A stretch of DNA of 64,000 nucleotides from Arthrobacter agilis (lineage in GTDB: Bacteria; Actinomycetota; Actinomycetes; Actinomycetales; Micrococcaceae). A model generated the notes under the pieces. That model saw only the letters and a program-made list of their open reading frames with translations, did no database searches and had not been told where the DNA came from. The stretch covers positions 124,001 through 188,000 of the forward strand of contig NZ_VHIM01000005.1 in the NCBI RefSeq assembly GCF_006494655.1. The letters are read 5' to 3'. The position numbers were made by a program, and so were the translations under genes. Positions 1-10,078 of the stretch are shown here, piece after piece; the stretch's first letter is position 1, and each line of letters begins with the position of its first letter.

Positions 1-2
1 TC

Positions 3-998
<996 letters not shown>

Positions 999-1040
999 GT
1001 CCCCGGTCCGCACAGGCACCCGGAGTCCAGGGACTCCGCA

Positions 1041-1081
1041 GACACGAACGGCACCCCGCCAGGCGGGGTGCCGTTCGTGTC
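1041..1081. terminator. Bidirectional terminator hairpin
   Basis: A perfect 20-bp inverted repeat (arms 1041-1060 and 1062-1081, one unpaired base at the centre) sits between two convergent genes, purA and the SurA-like gene. There is no clear T-tract, but stem strength and position fit a shared terminator. A smaller 7-bp hairpin lies just before it at 1022-1037. Confidence 0.75.
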
Positions 1082-1093
1082 GAACCGGTCGGG

Positions 1094-1876
1094 TCAGAGG
1101 TTCACGGTGATGTCCGCGTCCTCGCGCAGCTGCGCGATCAGTGCCTGCGTCGCGGCGGACAGCTTGTCCCCGGAGAGCTGCTCCACGATCTGGGCCCGCA
1201 CGTCCTCCAGCGGAGGAATGGGCGTGCTCGTCTCGCCGCTGGCTTCCTGCTCGGCCACGGCGGCGTCGTAGGTGTCCTGGATCTCCTCGTCGGTGGGAGT
1301 GGTGTCCCCGGCCTCGTCGGCGAGCAGCGCGTCCAGCTTCACCTGATCGGAGAGCTGCTGGTCGAATTCGGCGTCGTCGAGCCCCTGCTCCTCGAAGGCT
1401 GCCCGCAGGGCCTCCTCGGACTCCAGCTGGCTGGTTTCGAGGAGGTCCGCGATGGCGGCCGCACGGGCCTCGTCGGTGGCCTCGATGCCCCTGCTGTCCG
1501 CTTCCTGCCGCAGCAGTTCGGCGCTGACCAGGTTGTCGGCGACGGAGGTCTTCAGCAGATCCTGGTCGAGCTCCTGTCCACTGGCCTGTGCCGAGGCCGC
1601 CGCCTGCTTGAACTGGCTCTCGTACGTGGTGGTGAAGAGCTCGCGCCCGATCTCCGTCCCGTTGACCACGGCGACGACCTCGGGAAGATCTGCCAGGTCG
1701 GGCTCGGGCAGGGCTGCAGCCGATTCCTGGGAGCCCTCGGCGGGTGCGCTCGACGCGGTGGTCTCCGAGGCGCTGTCGGTCGACTCGCCGTTTCCGCTGC
1801 AGGCGCTGAGGACGGCGGCTGTCCCGATGAACGCGGCGGCAAGGAGCCGCCTCTTCCGTGCTGTGGCGGTTGCCAT
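1094..1876 (-). CDS. SurA N-terminal domain lipoprotein
   Basis: A predicted lipoprotein of 260 residues with an RRLL-type signal peptide and lipobox LSAC (Cys26), then a Ser/Thr/Ala-rich linker to about residue 70. The rest (VAVVNGTEIGRELF onward) resembles the helical SurA/trigger-factor-type N-terminal chaperone domain. No parvulin (PpiC) catalytic domain is apparent, so a chaperone role at the outer membrane face is more likely than prolyl isomerisation; this is inferred from fold class. The ATG at 1876 follows a GAGGAC ribosome site; an in-frame ATG lies 15 bases upstream. Confidence 0.75.
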   Translation of the reverse strand: MATATARKRRLLAAAFIGTAAVLSACSGNGESTDSASETTASSAPAEGSQESAAALPEPDLADLPEVVAVVNGTEIGRELFTTTYESQFKQAAASAQASGQELDQDLLKTSVADNLVSAELLRQEADSRGIEATDEARAAAIADLLETSQLESEEALRAAFEEQGLDDAEFDQQLSDQVKLDALLADEAGDTTPTDEEIQDTYDAAVAEQEASGETSTPIPPLEDVRAQIVEQLSGDKLSAATQALIAQLREDADITVNL

Positions 1877-1972
1877 GTGTGCTGTCCTCACGTTGCGGGC
1901 ATGATCAGCGGTTCACTGTAGCAATCCCGGCCGACAGCCCGCCGGGAGGGGGCTGAATGCGCGCTGGACGGC

Positions 1973-2476
1973 TCACCAGCCCCAGGTGCCGGTGCCGCCC
2001 TTGAACGGTCCGACGATGGCGGTCGTGATCCAGCCGCCGTAGAAGTCGCCCTCCTGCGCCTGCACCGTCTCGCCGTCGACCGTGCAGGAATCCATCCGGG
2101 ACGGGTAGATCGCCGCGCGGGTGCTGAGCTCCTCGTAACCGCGTACGGGTGTGGGGTAGGTCCAGGCTCCGCGGAGGTCCCGGGCGCCGCCGGCGACGAC
2201 GTCGAAATAGGAGGCGGCGCCCTTGAACTCGCAGTGCGTCGTGCCCTCGACCGGAACGAGGACGCCGGGCGCGAAGTCCTCGAGCGGCAGGTAGTACACG
2301 GGCGGGTGGCTCGTCTCGAGCACCCGCACAGCCCGGGTGGTCCGCACGATCAGTTCGCCACCGAAGCGCACCTCGATGGTGCTCCGCGCCGGCTCGACCC
2401 TCGGAGGCCGCGGATAGTCCCAGACCGATTCCTGGCCGGGGCCGGGTGCTACGCGCTTGTTCCTGGTGGGCCTCAT
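1973..2476 (-). CDS. DUF427 domain protein
   Basis: A 167-residue cytoplasmic protein of the DUF427 family, recognised by its pattern: WDYPRPPR near the start, LETSHPPVYYLP, the FKG.ASYFDV segment and a C-terminal AIYPSRMDSCTVDGE region. These small actinobacterial proteins are rich in Trp and Tyr and lack an agreed function; I assign none. The ATG at 2476 is the only good start. Its 5' end faces the amidase gene at 2555, so the 78 bases between them must hold both promoters. Confidence 0.8.
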   Translation of the reverse strand: MRPTRNKRVAPGPGQESVWDYPRPPRVEPARSTIEVRFGGELIVRTTRAVRVLETSHPPVYYLPLEDFAPGVLVPVEGTTHCEFKGAASYFDVVAGGARDLRGAWTYPTPVRGYEELSTRAAIYPSRMDSCTVDGETVQAQEGDFYGGWITTAIVGPFKGGTGTWGW

Positions 2477-2554
2477 GGGACGAGGCTACCCCGGGAGGCT
2501 GCACCGGAGTCTGTACGCTGGATGGACGGTACCGCCCACACGTGAGGTTGAAAC

Positions 2555-3361
2555 ATGCTGGTCAGCGTTGGACAGTTCAGGCCGGGCGGGGACGCCCCGG
2601 CGAATCTCGCGGTCATGCGGGAGCTCGTGGCCGAGGCTGCGGCCGGAGGCTCGGAGCTGATCGTCTTCCCCGAGGAATCGATGTTCTCGATCGGCAAGGT
2701 CGAGGGCCCGCTGCAGCGGGCAGTGGAGGAGAACTGGACCTCCTTCGTCCAGCAGGTGTCCTTCATGGCGGCCGAACACTCGATCGCCGTCGTCGCCGGC
2801 GGGTACGAGTCCAGCGGTGAGGAACGGCCCTTCAACACGCTCGTGCTCATCGACGCGACCGGGCGGATCGTGGACACCTACCGGAAACTGCACCTGTACG
2901 ACGCCTTCAGCTACCAGGAATCCACCCGCATCAAGCCGGGCGACGGCGGGATCAAGATCGCCGATCTCGGCGGTATCCGCGTGGGCCTCATGACGTGCTA
3001 CGACATCCGGTTCCCCGAGCAGGCACGCGCGCTCGCCGATGCCGGTGCCGATCTCATCTGCGTCCCGGCCGCCTGGTTCAAGGGTGACCACAAGATCGAC
3101 CACTGGGAGACGCTGCTGCGGGCACGCGCCATCGAGAACACGCTCTGGGTCGCCGCGGCCGGCACGTCCAGCGCACACACCATCGGCCACTCCGCCATCA
3201 TCGACCCGATGGGCATCCCGCAGGCGCACCTCGAGGAGGAGGAGCGCGGCGTCGTCACCACCGAGGTGACGCGCCGCAGGGTGGAGGACGTCCGCGAGTT
3301 CCTTCCGGTGCTGAGGAACCGACGGTTCGCCCGGAACGACTCCATTGTCGACTCCCACTGA
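2555..3361 (+). CDS. Carbon-nitrogen hydrolase (nitrilase superfamily)
   Basis: A 268-residue cytoplasmic amidase-fold enzyme. The Glu-Lys-Cys triad is visible as E40 (IVFPEE), K111 (YRKLHLYD) and C148 (MTCYDIRFPE). The whole length is a single nitrilase domain, closest in appearance to the deaminated-glutathione or omega-amidase branch; the true substrate cannot be read from sequence. Start at ATG 2555 after GTGAGG. Its 3' end overlaps the annotated start of the LacI-type regulator by 17 bases, so the two are probably co-transcribed. Confidence 0.88.
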   Translation: MLVSVGQFRPGGDAPANLAVMRELVAEAAAGGSELIVFPEESMFSIGKVEGPLQRAVEENWTSFVQQVSFMAAEHSIAVVAGGYESSGEERPFNTLVLIDATGRIVDTYRKLHLYDAFSYQESTRIKPGDGGIKIADLGGIRVGLMTCYDIRFPEQARALADAGADLICVPAAWFKGDHKIDHWETLLRARAIENTLWVAAAGTSSAHTIGHSAIIDPMGIPQAHLEEEERGVVTTEVTRRRVEDVREFLPVLRNRRFARNDSIVDSH

Positions 3362-4625
3362 CGCGGAGGGCCTCTCGGGGACAGTGCCTGTAGGCGGCGC
3401 GCCGGCAGGCGCTCCGGCAGGCGCACCTGTGGGTGGCGTCTCCGGGGGGCGCGTACGCTCAAGTGCCCGGCGTCCCGCTGAGACCGCACGCGCGGCGAAC
3501 ATCCGGGACGTGGCACGCCGCGCCGGCGTGTCCCACCAGACGGTGTCCCGTGTCATCAACGGCCCCCCGAGCCTCCGTGCCGCGACACGGGACCGCGTGC
3601 TCGCCGCGATGGACGAGCTCAGCTTCCGCCCCAACCGGGCCGCCCGCGCCCTTGTCACGAGCCGGTCGACGACCATCGGCGTCCTCGTCAGCAAGGGTTT
3701 CGAGTACGGCCCGGCGGCGAGCCTGCAAGCCATCGACAGCGCCGCCCGCGAGGCCGGGTACGGCGTGGACGTCGCCCACCTCGACGACGTCGACACCTCC
3801 TCCATCCGCTCGGCGCTCGACCGCCTGCTGGCCCACGGCGTGGACGGGATCATCATCCTCGCGCCCCAGACGCGGACGCTCGGGGAGATCGAGCACCTGT
3901 CCATCACCCTCCCGTTCGTGACGGTGCATTCCGCGAGGGCCGACGACGACCACCGGCTGTCGGTGGACCAGTCGGGAGGCGCGGCGCTCGCCACCCGGCA
4001 TCTCTTGCGCCTCGGGCATCGGAGGATCGTGCATGTCGCGGGGCCGGACGGGTGGTTCGAGACGGCTGCGCGTATCCGCGGGTACCGCGGGGAGATGGAG
4101 TCCTGGGGCCTCGAGCCCGAGCCGCTGCTCTCGGGCAACTGGACCGCGGCCTCCGGCTACGAGGCCGGGCACCTGATCCTCCGCGATCCGGGCATCACCG
4201 CCGTCTTCTCCTCCAATGACCAGATGGCGCTGGGTCTGCTGCACGCGTTCCGCGAGCAGGGGCTCCGGGTGCCCGAGGACCTGAGCGTCGTCGGGTTCGA
4301 CGACGTCCCCGAGTCCCCCCACTACTGGCCACCGCTGACGACGGTGCGGCAGAACTTCCCCGAACTCGGCCGCCGGTGTGTGGCCCGGCTGCTCGCGCTG
4401 ATCGGGGAATCCGGCCCCGCCGTTGACCGGGACGCCGGGGAAGCCGCCGGAGCCGCTCGCATCCCGGGATCAGGAACTGCAGGCGTGGCGGATGCAGCGG
4501 GCCCGGCAGCCGACGTCGCTCCGGAGCTGGTTCCACGGGAATCCACCGCGCCGCCGCGGCGGGTGCACAGCCGGCCCGACGCAGCATCCGGCGCCGCGCC
4601 GGCGGAAACGCCCCCGCTCCGCTGA
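3345..4625 (+). CDS. LacI-family repressor, probable arabinose regulator
   Basis: A DNA-binding repressor with a LacI helix-turn-helix (NIRDVARRAGVSHQTVSRVING) at about residues 51-72 and a periplasmic-binding-protein-like ligand domain (IGVLVS...VVGFDDVPESPHY). It lies just upstream of araB and a palindromic operator, so it probably represses the ara operon and responds to L-arabinose or a derivative; this is inferred from position. Two oddities: a Gly/Ala/Pro-rich N-terminal extension, and an extra low-complexity stretch of roughly 50 residues just before the usual C-terminal RESTAPPR. The TTG start at 3345 is uncertain; GTG 3384 or 3429 would trim the extension. Confidence 0.82.
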   Translation: MSTPTDAEGLSGTVPVGGAPAGAPAGAPVGGVSGGRVRSSARRPAETARAANIRDVARRAGVSHQTVSRVINGPPSLRAATRDRVLAAMDELSFRPNRAARALVTSRSTTIGVLVSKGFEYGPAASLQAIDSAAREAGYGVDVAHLDDVDTSSIRSALDRLLAHGVDGIIILAPQTRTLGEIEHLSITLPFVTVHSARADDDHRLSVDQSGGAALATRHLLRLGHRRIVHVAGPDGWFETAARIRGYRGEMESWGLEPEPLLSGNWTAASGYEAGHLILRDPGITAVFSSNDQMALGLLHAFREQGLRVPEDLSVVGFDDVPESPHYWPPLTTVRQNFPELGRRCVARLLALIGESGPAVDRDAGEAAGAARIPGSGTAGVADAAGPAADVAPELVPRESTAPPRRVHSRPDAASGAAPAETPPLR

Positions 4626-4688
4626 CGCCCCGTCCGTCCCGAGCGCCTTGCCGGGGTGGAGGGCGGGCGGGCGGCTTCGGGAGAGCCC

Positions 4689-4750
4689 TTGACACGCACC
4701 ACGGCCGCACACCTACACTGGGGACCGCGGATGTGAACGGTCACATCCGC
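4689..4750 (+). promoter_or_regulatory. ara operon promoter and LacI-type operator
   Basis: A -35 match TTGACA (4689-4694) and a possible -10 TACACT (4714-4719, long 19-base spacer) precede a perfect palindrome with 10-bp arms, GCGGATGTGA (4727-4736) and TCACATCCGC (4741-4750), around a 4-base centre ACGG. The core TGTGA-N4-TCACA is typical of LacI/GalR-family operators. It sits just downstream of the -10, where bound repressor would block transcription. The araB start lies 70 bases further on. Confidence 0.7.
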
Positions 4751-4820
4751 CGCACATCCGAACATCTGATCCACCAGAGGGCTGCTCAGCGGCCTCGAGA
4801 AGAACGAAGAGGTCCTTCCC

Positions 4821-6548
4821 TTGAGTGACTCCATCACGGGCGTAACCACGACCGGGGCGGCCGGCAGCGGATCCACCTACGTCATCGGTGTCGACTACGG
4901 CACCCTGTCCGGCCGCGCCGTCGTCGTCCGCGTCTCCGACGGCGCCGAACTCGGCGCCGCGACGCTCGAATACCCCCATGCCGTCATGGACACCACCCTC
5001 GCTGCCACCGGCGAGCAGCTGCCGCCCGAATGGGCCCTGCAGGTGCCCTCCGACTACGTCGACGTCCTCCGCACAGCCGTCCCCGCAGCCGTCAGGGAGG
5101 CGGGCATCGACCCGCAGGACGTCATCGGCATCGCGACCGACTTCACCGCCTGCACCATGGTCCCCACGCTCGCCGACGGGACGCCGCTCAACGAGGTGGC
5201 TGGCTACGAAGGCCGCCCCCATGCGTACGTGAAGCTGTGGAAGCATCACGCCGCCCAGGGGCAGGCCAACCGCATCAACGAGCTCGCCGCCGAGCGCGGC
5301 GAGGCGTGGCTGCCGCGCTACGGCGGACTGATCTCGAGCGAGTGGGAGTTCGCCAAGGGCCTCCAGCTGCTCGAGGAGGACCGCGAGCTGTACGACCTCA
5401 TGGAGCACTGGGTCGAGGCCGCCGACTGGATCGTCTGGCAGCTCACGGGGGAGTACGTGCGCAACGCGTGCACCGCGGGATACAAGGGCATCTACCAGGA
5501 CGGCGCCTACCCGTCGGACGAGTTCCTCGCCGCGCTCAATCCCGACTTCGCCGGGTTCGCCCGCGAGAAGGTGGAGCACACCATCGGCGCGCTCGCCTCG
5601 AAGGCGGGCACCCTGTCCGAGGCGGCCGCCGGCTGGACCGGCCTGCCCGCGGGGATCGCCGTCGCCGTCGGGAACGTGGACGCCCACGTCACCGCCCCTG
5701 CGGCACAGGCCACCGATCCCGGCCAGATGGTGGCCATCATGGGAACGTCCACCTGCCACGTCATGAACTCCGACCGCCTGAGCGAGGTGCCGGGCATGTG
5801 CGGTGTCGTCGACGGCGGGATCGTCGAAGGATTCTACGGCTATGAGGCCGGCCAGTCCGGTGTGGGCGACATCTTCGCCTGGTTCGTCGCGAACCAGGTG
5901 CCGGGCGAGATTCGGGACGCGGCCACGGCCCAGGGACTCAGCGTGCACGAGTACCTCACCGAGCAGGCGCAGACCGAGCCCGTCGGTGCCCACGGGCTGG
6001 TGGCGCTCGACTGGCACTCCGGCAACCGTTCCGTCCTGGTGGACCACGAGCTGTCCGGCACCATCGTGGGCCTGACGCTCGCCACGAAGCCGCACGAGGT
6101 CTACCGTGCGCTGCTGGAATCGACGGCGTTCGGCACCCGGAAGATCGTCGAGACCTTCAACGCGTCCGGTGTCCCGGTGACGGAGTTCGTCGCCGCCGGC
6201 GGCCTCATCCGGAACCCTTTCCTCATGCAGGTCTACGCGGACGTGCTGAACATGCCCATCTCCGTGATCGGCAGTGCCCAGGGCCCCGCGCTCGGCTCCG
6301 CCATCCACGCCGCCGTCGCTGCCGGTGCCTACGCGGACATCCACGCGGCAGCCGCCGCCATGGGACACCTGAACCGCGCCGCCTACACGCCGGACGCGGA
6401 GCGGGCCGAGGCGTACGACGCCCTCTACCGCGAGTACACCGAACTGCACGACTACTTCGGACGAGGAGCCAACGACGTCATGCACCGGCTCAAGGCGCTG
6501 CGCCGCTCCGCCCGCACGGCTTCCACAGCGCAGGAGGTGTCGGCATGA
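4821..6548 (+). CDS. araB: L-ribulokinase
   Basis: Phosphorylates L-ribulose to L-ribulose 5-phosphate with ATP, the second step of arabinose breakdown. The 575-residue protein has the FGGY-kinase layout: N-terminal [13 protein letters not shown] phosphate loop, the AraB-type [15 protein letters not shown] segment, and the C-terminal [19 protein letters not shown] signature, all at normal family length. The start is TTG 4821 after AGAGG. The stop overlaps the araD ATG (ATGA), showing translational coupling. Expression is expected to be controlled by the operator at 4727-4750. Confidence 0.95.
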   Translation: MSDSITGVTTTGAAGSGSTYVIGVDYGTLSGRAVVVRVSDGAELGAATLEYPHAVMDTTLAATGEQLPPEWALQVPSDYVDVLRTAVPAAVREAGIDPQDVIGIATDFTACTMVPTLADGTPLNEVAGYEGRPHAYVKLWKHHAAQGQANRINELAAERGEAWLPRYGGLISSEWEFAKGLQLLEEDRELYDLMEHWVEAADWIVWQLTGEYVRNACTAGYKGIYQDGAYPSDEFLAALNPDFAGFAREKVEHTIGALASKAGTLSEAAAGWTGLPAGIAVAVGNVDAHVTAPAAQATDPGQMVAIMGTSTCHVMNSDRLSEVPGMCGVVDGGIVEGFYGYEAGQSGVGDIFAWFVANQVPGEIRDAATAQGLSVHEYLTEQAQTEPVGAHGLVALDWHSGNRSVLVDHELSGTIVGLTLATKPHEVYRALLESTAFGTRKIVETFNASGVPVTEFVAAGGLIRNPFLMQVYADVLNMPISVIGSAQGPALGSAIHAAVAAGAYADIHAAAAAMGHLNRAAYTPDAERAEAYDALYREYTELHDYFGRGANDVMHRLKALRRSARTASTAQEVSA

Positions 6549-7273
6549 GCGCCGCAACCCCCACGACCTTCAGCCCCGAGGTGGAGGCCGCGATCCAGGC
6601 CGTGCGGCAGGACGTCGCGGCCCTCCACGCCGAACTCGTGCGCTACGGACTCGTCGTCTGGACGGGCGGCAACGTGTCCGGCCGCGTTCCGGGCGCCGAC
6701 CTGTTCGTCATCAAGCCCTCCGGCGTCAGTTACGACGAGCTGACGCCGGAGAACCAGATCCTCTGCGACCTCGACGGCAACGTCATCGAGGGCACACCCG
6801 GGTCCGAGCGCTCGCCCTCGAGCGACACCGCCGCCCACGCCTACGTCTACCGGCACATGCCCGACGTCGGCGGCGTGGTCCACACGCACTCCACCTACGC
6901 CGTCGCCTGGGCAGCCCGCGGCGAGGCGATCCCCTGCGTCATCACGGCCATGGCCGACGAGTTCGGCGGGGAGATCCCCGTGGGCCCCTTCGCGATCATC
7001 GGGGACGATTCGATCGGCCGCGGCATCGTGGACACCCTGACCGGGCACCGCTCACGCGGCGTGCTCATGAAGAGCCACGGCCCCTTCACCATCGGCAAGG
7101 ACGCGAAGGACGCCGTCAAGGCGGCCGTCATGCTCGAGGACGTCGCACGCACCGTCCACATCTCACGCCAGCTCGGCGCACCCGCAGGCATCCAGGCCGA
7201 GCACATCGACTCACTCTTCGACCGCTACCAGAACGTGTACGGTCAGCCATCTACACCAGGAGCACCGGCATGA
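6545..7273 (+). CDS. araD: L-ribulose-5-phosphate 4-epimerase
   Basis: Converts L-ribulose 5-phosphate to D-xylulose 5-phosphate, which enters the pentose phosphate pathway. The 242-residue class II aldolase/epimerase fold shows TGGNVSGR, the [13 protein letters not shown] segment and the VVHTHSTYA zinc-binding motif; the third zinc histidine is probably in KSHGPF. It starts on the ATG overlapping the araB stop, and its own TGA overlaps the araA ATG, so araB, araD and araA are translationally coupled. Confidence 0.95.
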   Translation: MSAATPTTFSPEVEAAIQAVRQDVAALHAELVRYGLVVWTGGNVSGRVPGADLFVIKPSGVSYDELTPENQILCDLDGNVIEGTPGSERSPSSDTAAHAYVYRHMPDVGGVVHTHSTYAVAWAARGEAIPCVITAMADEFGGEIPVGPFAIIGDDSIGRGIVDTLTGHRSRGVLMKSHGPFTIGKDAKDAVKAAVMLEDVARTVHISRQLGAPAGIQAEHIDSLFDRYQNVYGQPSTPGAPA

Positions 7274-8784
7274 GCCCCCTCAGCACCACCCTCGACACCT
7301 ACGAAGTCTGGTTCCTGACCGGGAGCCAGGACCTCTACGGCGAGGAGACGCTGCAGCAGGTCGCAGAGCAGTCCCAGGAGATCGTCCGGATGCTCGAGGA
7401 CTCGGGACTGCCCGTGAAGATCGTCTGGAAGCCCACCCTGAAGGACTCCGCCTCGATCCGCCGCATGGCGCTCGAGGTCAACGCGGCCGACCACGCGATC
7501 GGCGTCATCGCCTGGATGCACACCTTCAGCCCCGCCAAGATGTGGATCGCGGGGCTCGACGCGCTCCGCAAGCCCCTGCTGCACCTGCACACCCAGATCA
7601 ACGTCGCGCTGCCGTGGGCCGAGATCGACTTCGACTTCATGAACCTCAACCAGGCCGCCCACGGCGACCGGGAGTTCGGGTACATCCAGTCGCGACTCGG
7701 CGTGCCGCGGAAGACCGTCGTCGGCCACGTCTCCAACCCGGACGTCTGCGCGAAGGTGGCCACCTGGCAGCGTGCCGCCGCCGGTTGGGCCGCCGTGCAC
7801 GAGCTGAAGGTCGCCCGCTTCGGCGACAACATGCGCAACGTCGCCGTCACCGAGGGCGACAAGACCGAGGCCGAGCTCCGCTTCGGCGTCTCCATCAACA
7901 CGTGGGGCGTCAACGACCTCGTCGCGGCCGTCGAGGCCCAGTCGGAGGACGCCGTCGACGCCCTCGTGGCCGAGTACGAGTAGACGTACGACGTCGTCCC
8001 CGAGCTCCGCCGCGGTGGCGACCGCCACGAGTCGCTGCGCTACGGGGCCCGCCAGGAACTGGGACTCCTGTCCTTCCTCGAGGAAGGCGGGTTCGGTGCC
8101 TTCACCACGAACTTCGAGGACCTCGGCGCGCTGCGGCAACTGCCCGGCCTCGCCGTCCAGCGGCTCATGGCCCGCGGCTACGGCTTCGGCGCCGAGGGCG
8201 ACTGGAAGACCGCCGTGCTGGTCCGTGCCGCGAAGGTGATGGGCGCCGGGCTGCCCGGCGGTGCCTCGCTCATGGAGGACTACACCTACCACCTGGTGCC
8301 GGGGGAGGAGAAGATCCTCGGGGCGCACATGCTCGAGATCTGCCCCACCCTGACCACGTCGAAGCCCACCCTCGAGGTGCATCCGCTCGGCATCGGCGGC
8401 AAGGAAGATCCCGTGAGGCTCGTGTTCGACACGGACGCCGGAGCCGGCGTCGTCGTCGCGATGTCCGACATGCGGGACCGCTTCCGCCTCACGGCCAACG
8501 CCGTCGAGATCGTCCCGCCGGACGCGCCGCTCCCCAACCTGCCGGTCGCGCGCGCAGTGTGGAAGCCGGAGCCGAGCCTCGAGACGTCGGCAGCGGCCTG
8601 GCTGAGCGCCGGCGCCGCGCACCACACCGTCCTCACCACCGCCGTGGGCCTCGAGGTCTTCGAGGACTTCGCGGACATCGCCGAGGTCGAACTGCTGCGG
8701 ATCGACGCCGACACGAAGCTCCGTGACTTCCAGCGTGAACTGCGCTGGAACGCGGCCTACTATCGCCTGGCGCAGAAACTGTAA
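7270..8784 (+). pseudogene. araA: L-arabinose isomerase, interrupted by in-frame amber codon
   Basis: Arabinose isomerase converts L-arabinose to L-ribulose. The full frame spans 505 codons, the normal length, but codon 238 (7981-7983) is TAG. Reading continues in the same frame without another stop to 8784, so this is a point nonsense change, not a frameshift. The 237-residue product stops before all four residues corresponding to the E. coli metal ligands E306, E333, H350 and H450, which lie here in GAEGDWK (E309), MEDYTYH, GAHMLE and GAAHHT. A restart at ATG 8167 would give only 205 residues. In E. coli the matching position is a Ser in a variable loop. It could be a recent pseudogene or a base-call error. 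Confidence 0.9.
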
Positions 8785-8842
8785 GAGCCACTCCCCGAAA
8801 GCCGGCAACGCTGCCGGAAACCACTCACAAGAAAGTTCCACC

Positions 8843-9961
8843 ATGAATCGGAAATACCTGGCCGGCATCGCGGCCGCCAGCATCCTGACCCTCAGCCTCT
8901 CCGCCTGTGGCGGTAGCAGCCGCGGCGGCGGCGACGCCGCTGCGGAGGGTGGCTCCAACGAGGGCGCCAAGATCGGTGTGGCCATGCCCACGCAGCAGTC
9001 CGAGCGCTGGATCGCCGACGGCGAGAACGTCAAGAGCCAGCTCGAGGACCTCGGCTACGAGGTGGACCTGCAGTTCGCCAACGACGACATCCCCACCCAG
9101 GTCAGCCAGATCGAGAACATGATCAACGGCGGCGTGAAGGCCCTCGTCGTCGCCTCCATCGACGGCACCACCCTGACGAGCGTCCTGGACCAGGCCGAGT
9201 CGCAGGACATCCCGGTCATCGCCTACGACCGGCTGATCAACGGCTCCGACACCGTTGACTACTACACCACCTTCGACAACGAGGAGGTCGGCGTCCAGCA
9301 GGCCACGTCGCTCCTGACGGGCCTCGGCGTCCTCGACGCCGAGGGCGCCGAGACAGGCGAGGAAGGGCCGTTCGACGTGGAACTCTTCGCCGGCAGCCCG
9401 GATGACAACAACGCGAAGTTCTTCTGGGACGGCGCGATGAAGACCCTCCAGCCGTACCTCGACAGCGGCGTGCTCCGCGTGCCGAGCGGCCAGACCGAAT
9501 TCGAGCAGGCCGCGATCCTCCGCTGGCTGCCCGACACCGCACAGGACCGCATGGAGGACCTCCTGACCGTCGGCGGCGGGGAGCAGCTCGAAGGCGTGCT
9601 CTCGCCCTATGACGGTCTCTCGATCGGCATCATCTCGGCCCTCACCTCCGGTGGCTACTCCGCGAGCGACCTCCCGGTCGTCACCGGTCAGGACGCAGAG
9701 GTCGGCTCCGTGAAGTCGATCATCGCCGGTGAGCAGTACTCGACGATCTTCAAGGACGTCCGCGAACTCGGCAAGCAGGCCGTCACCATGGTGGATGCCC
9801 TCATGACGGGCGAAGAGCCCGAGGTCAACGACACCGAGACCTACGACAACGGCGAGAAGATCGTTCCCGCGTACCTGCTCGAGTCGCAGATCGTCACGGT
9901 CGACAACTACGAGGAAGCCCTCGTCGAGACCGGTTACTACACCGAGGACGAGCTCAAGTAA
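8843..9961 (+). CDS. chvE: ChvE-type sugar-binding lipoprotein of ABC importer
   Basis: Extracytoplasmic sugar receptor of 372 residues, membrane-anchored through lipobox LSAC (Cys22) after a short signal peptide. The body is a periplasmic-binding-protein type I fold ([17 protein letters not shown]..., [31 protein letters not shown]), closest to the multiple-sugar receptor ChvE/XylF group. Its place after the ara genes and before the matching ATPase and permease suggests L-arabinose or related pentoses as ligand. Start ATG 8843; a longer upstream frame overlapping araA is not the real start because the signal peptide begins here. Confidence 0.9.
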   Translation: MNRKYLAGIAAASILTLSLSACGGSSRGGGDAAAEGGSNEGAKIGVAMPTQQSERWIADGENVKSQLEDLGYEVDLQFANDDIPTQVSQIENMINGGVKALVVASIDGTTLTSVLDQAESQDIPVIAYDRLINGSDTVDYYTTFDNEEVGVQQATSLLTGLGVLDAEGAETGEEGPFDVELFAGSPDDNNAKFFWDGAMKTLQPYLDSGVLRVPSGQTEFEQAAILRWLPDTAQDRMEDLLTVGGGEQLEGVLSPYDGLSIGIISALTSGGYSASDLPVVTGQDAEVGSVKSIIAGEQYSTIFKDVRELGKQAVTMVDALMTGEEPEVNDTETYDNGEKIVPAYLLESQIVTVDNYEEALVETGYYTEDELK

Positions 9962-9982
9962 CCGTCCAGCACCACCTCTGAT

Positions 9983-10022
9983 GCCTGTGGCTCCGGACCT
10001 TCCCTGGTCCGGAGCCACAGGC
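9983..10022 (+). terminator. Intercistronic stem-loop between receptor and ATPase genes
   Basis: A perfect 17-bp stem (9983-9999 with 10006-10022) closes a 6-base loop. No T-tract follows, so it probably acts as a partial terminator or a 3' RNA-stabilising structure. Either would give more receptor mRNA than ATPase/permease mRNA, a common arrangement in ABC importer operons. Confidence 0.6.
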
Positions 10023-10078
10023 GCTGTACCTCGCCCGGCATCGCCCGGGACTTCCACTCAAGTAAGCGAGGCTCGACC

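Noticed and set aside
4713-6557. Long minus-strand open frame opposite araB, and similar ones opposite the subtilase, gguA and araA genes
   Set aside because: High-GC codon bias opens antisense frames; these are rich in Arg, Gly and Val with no domain and the opposite strand has a clear enzyme.
7270-8784. The araA TAG as a programmed recoding site (pyrrolysine or readthrough)
   Set aside because: No recoding machinery or downstream structure is seen, and the site is a variable loop in the family; a nonsense change or sequencing error is simpler.
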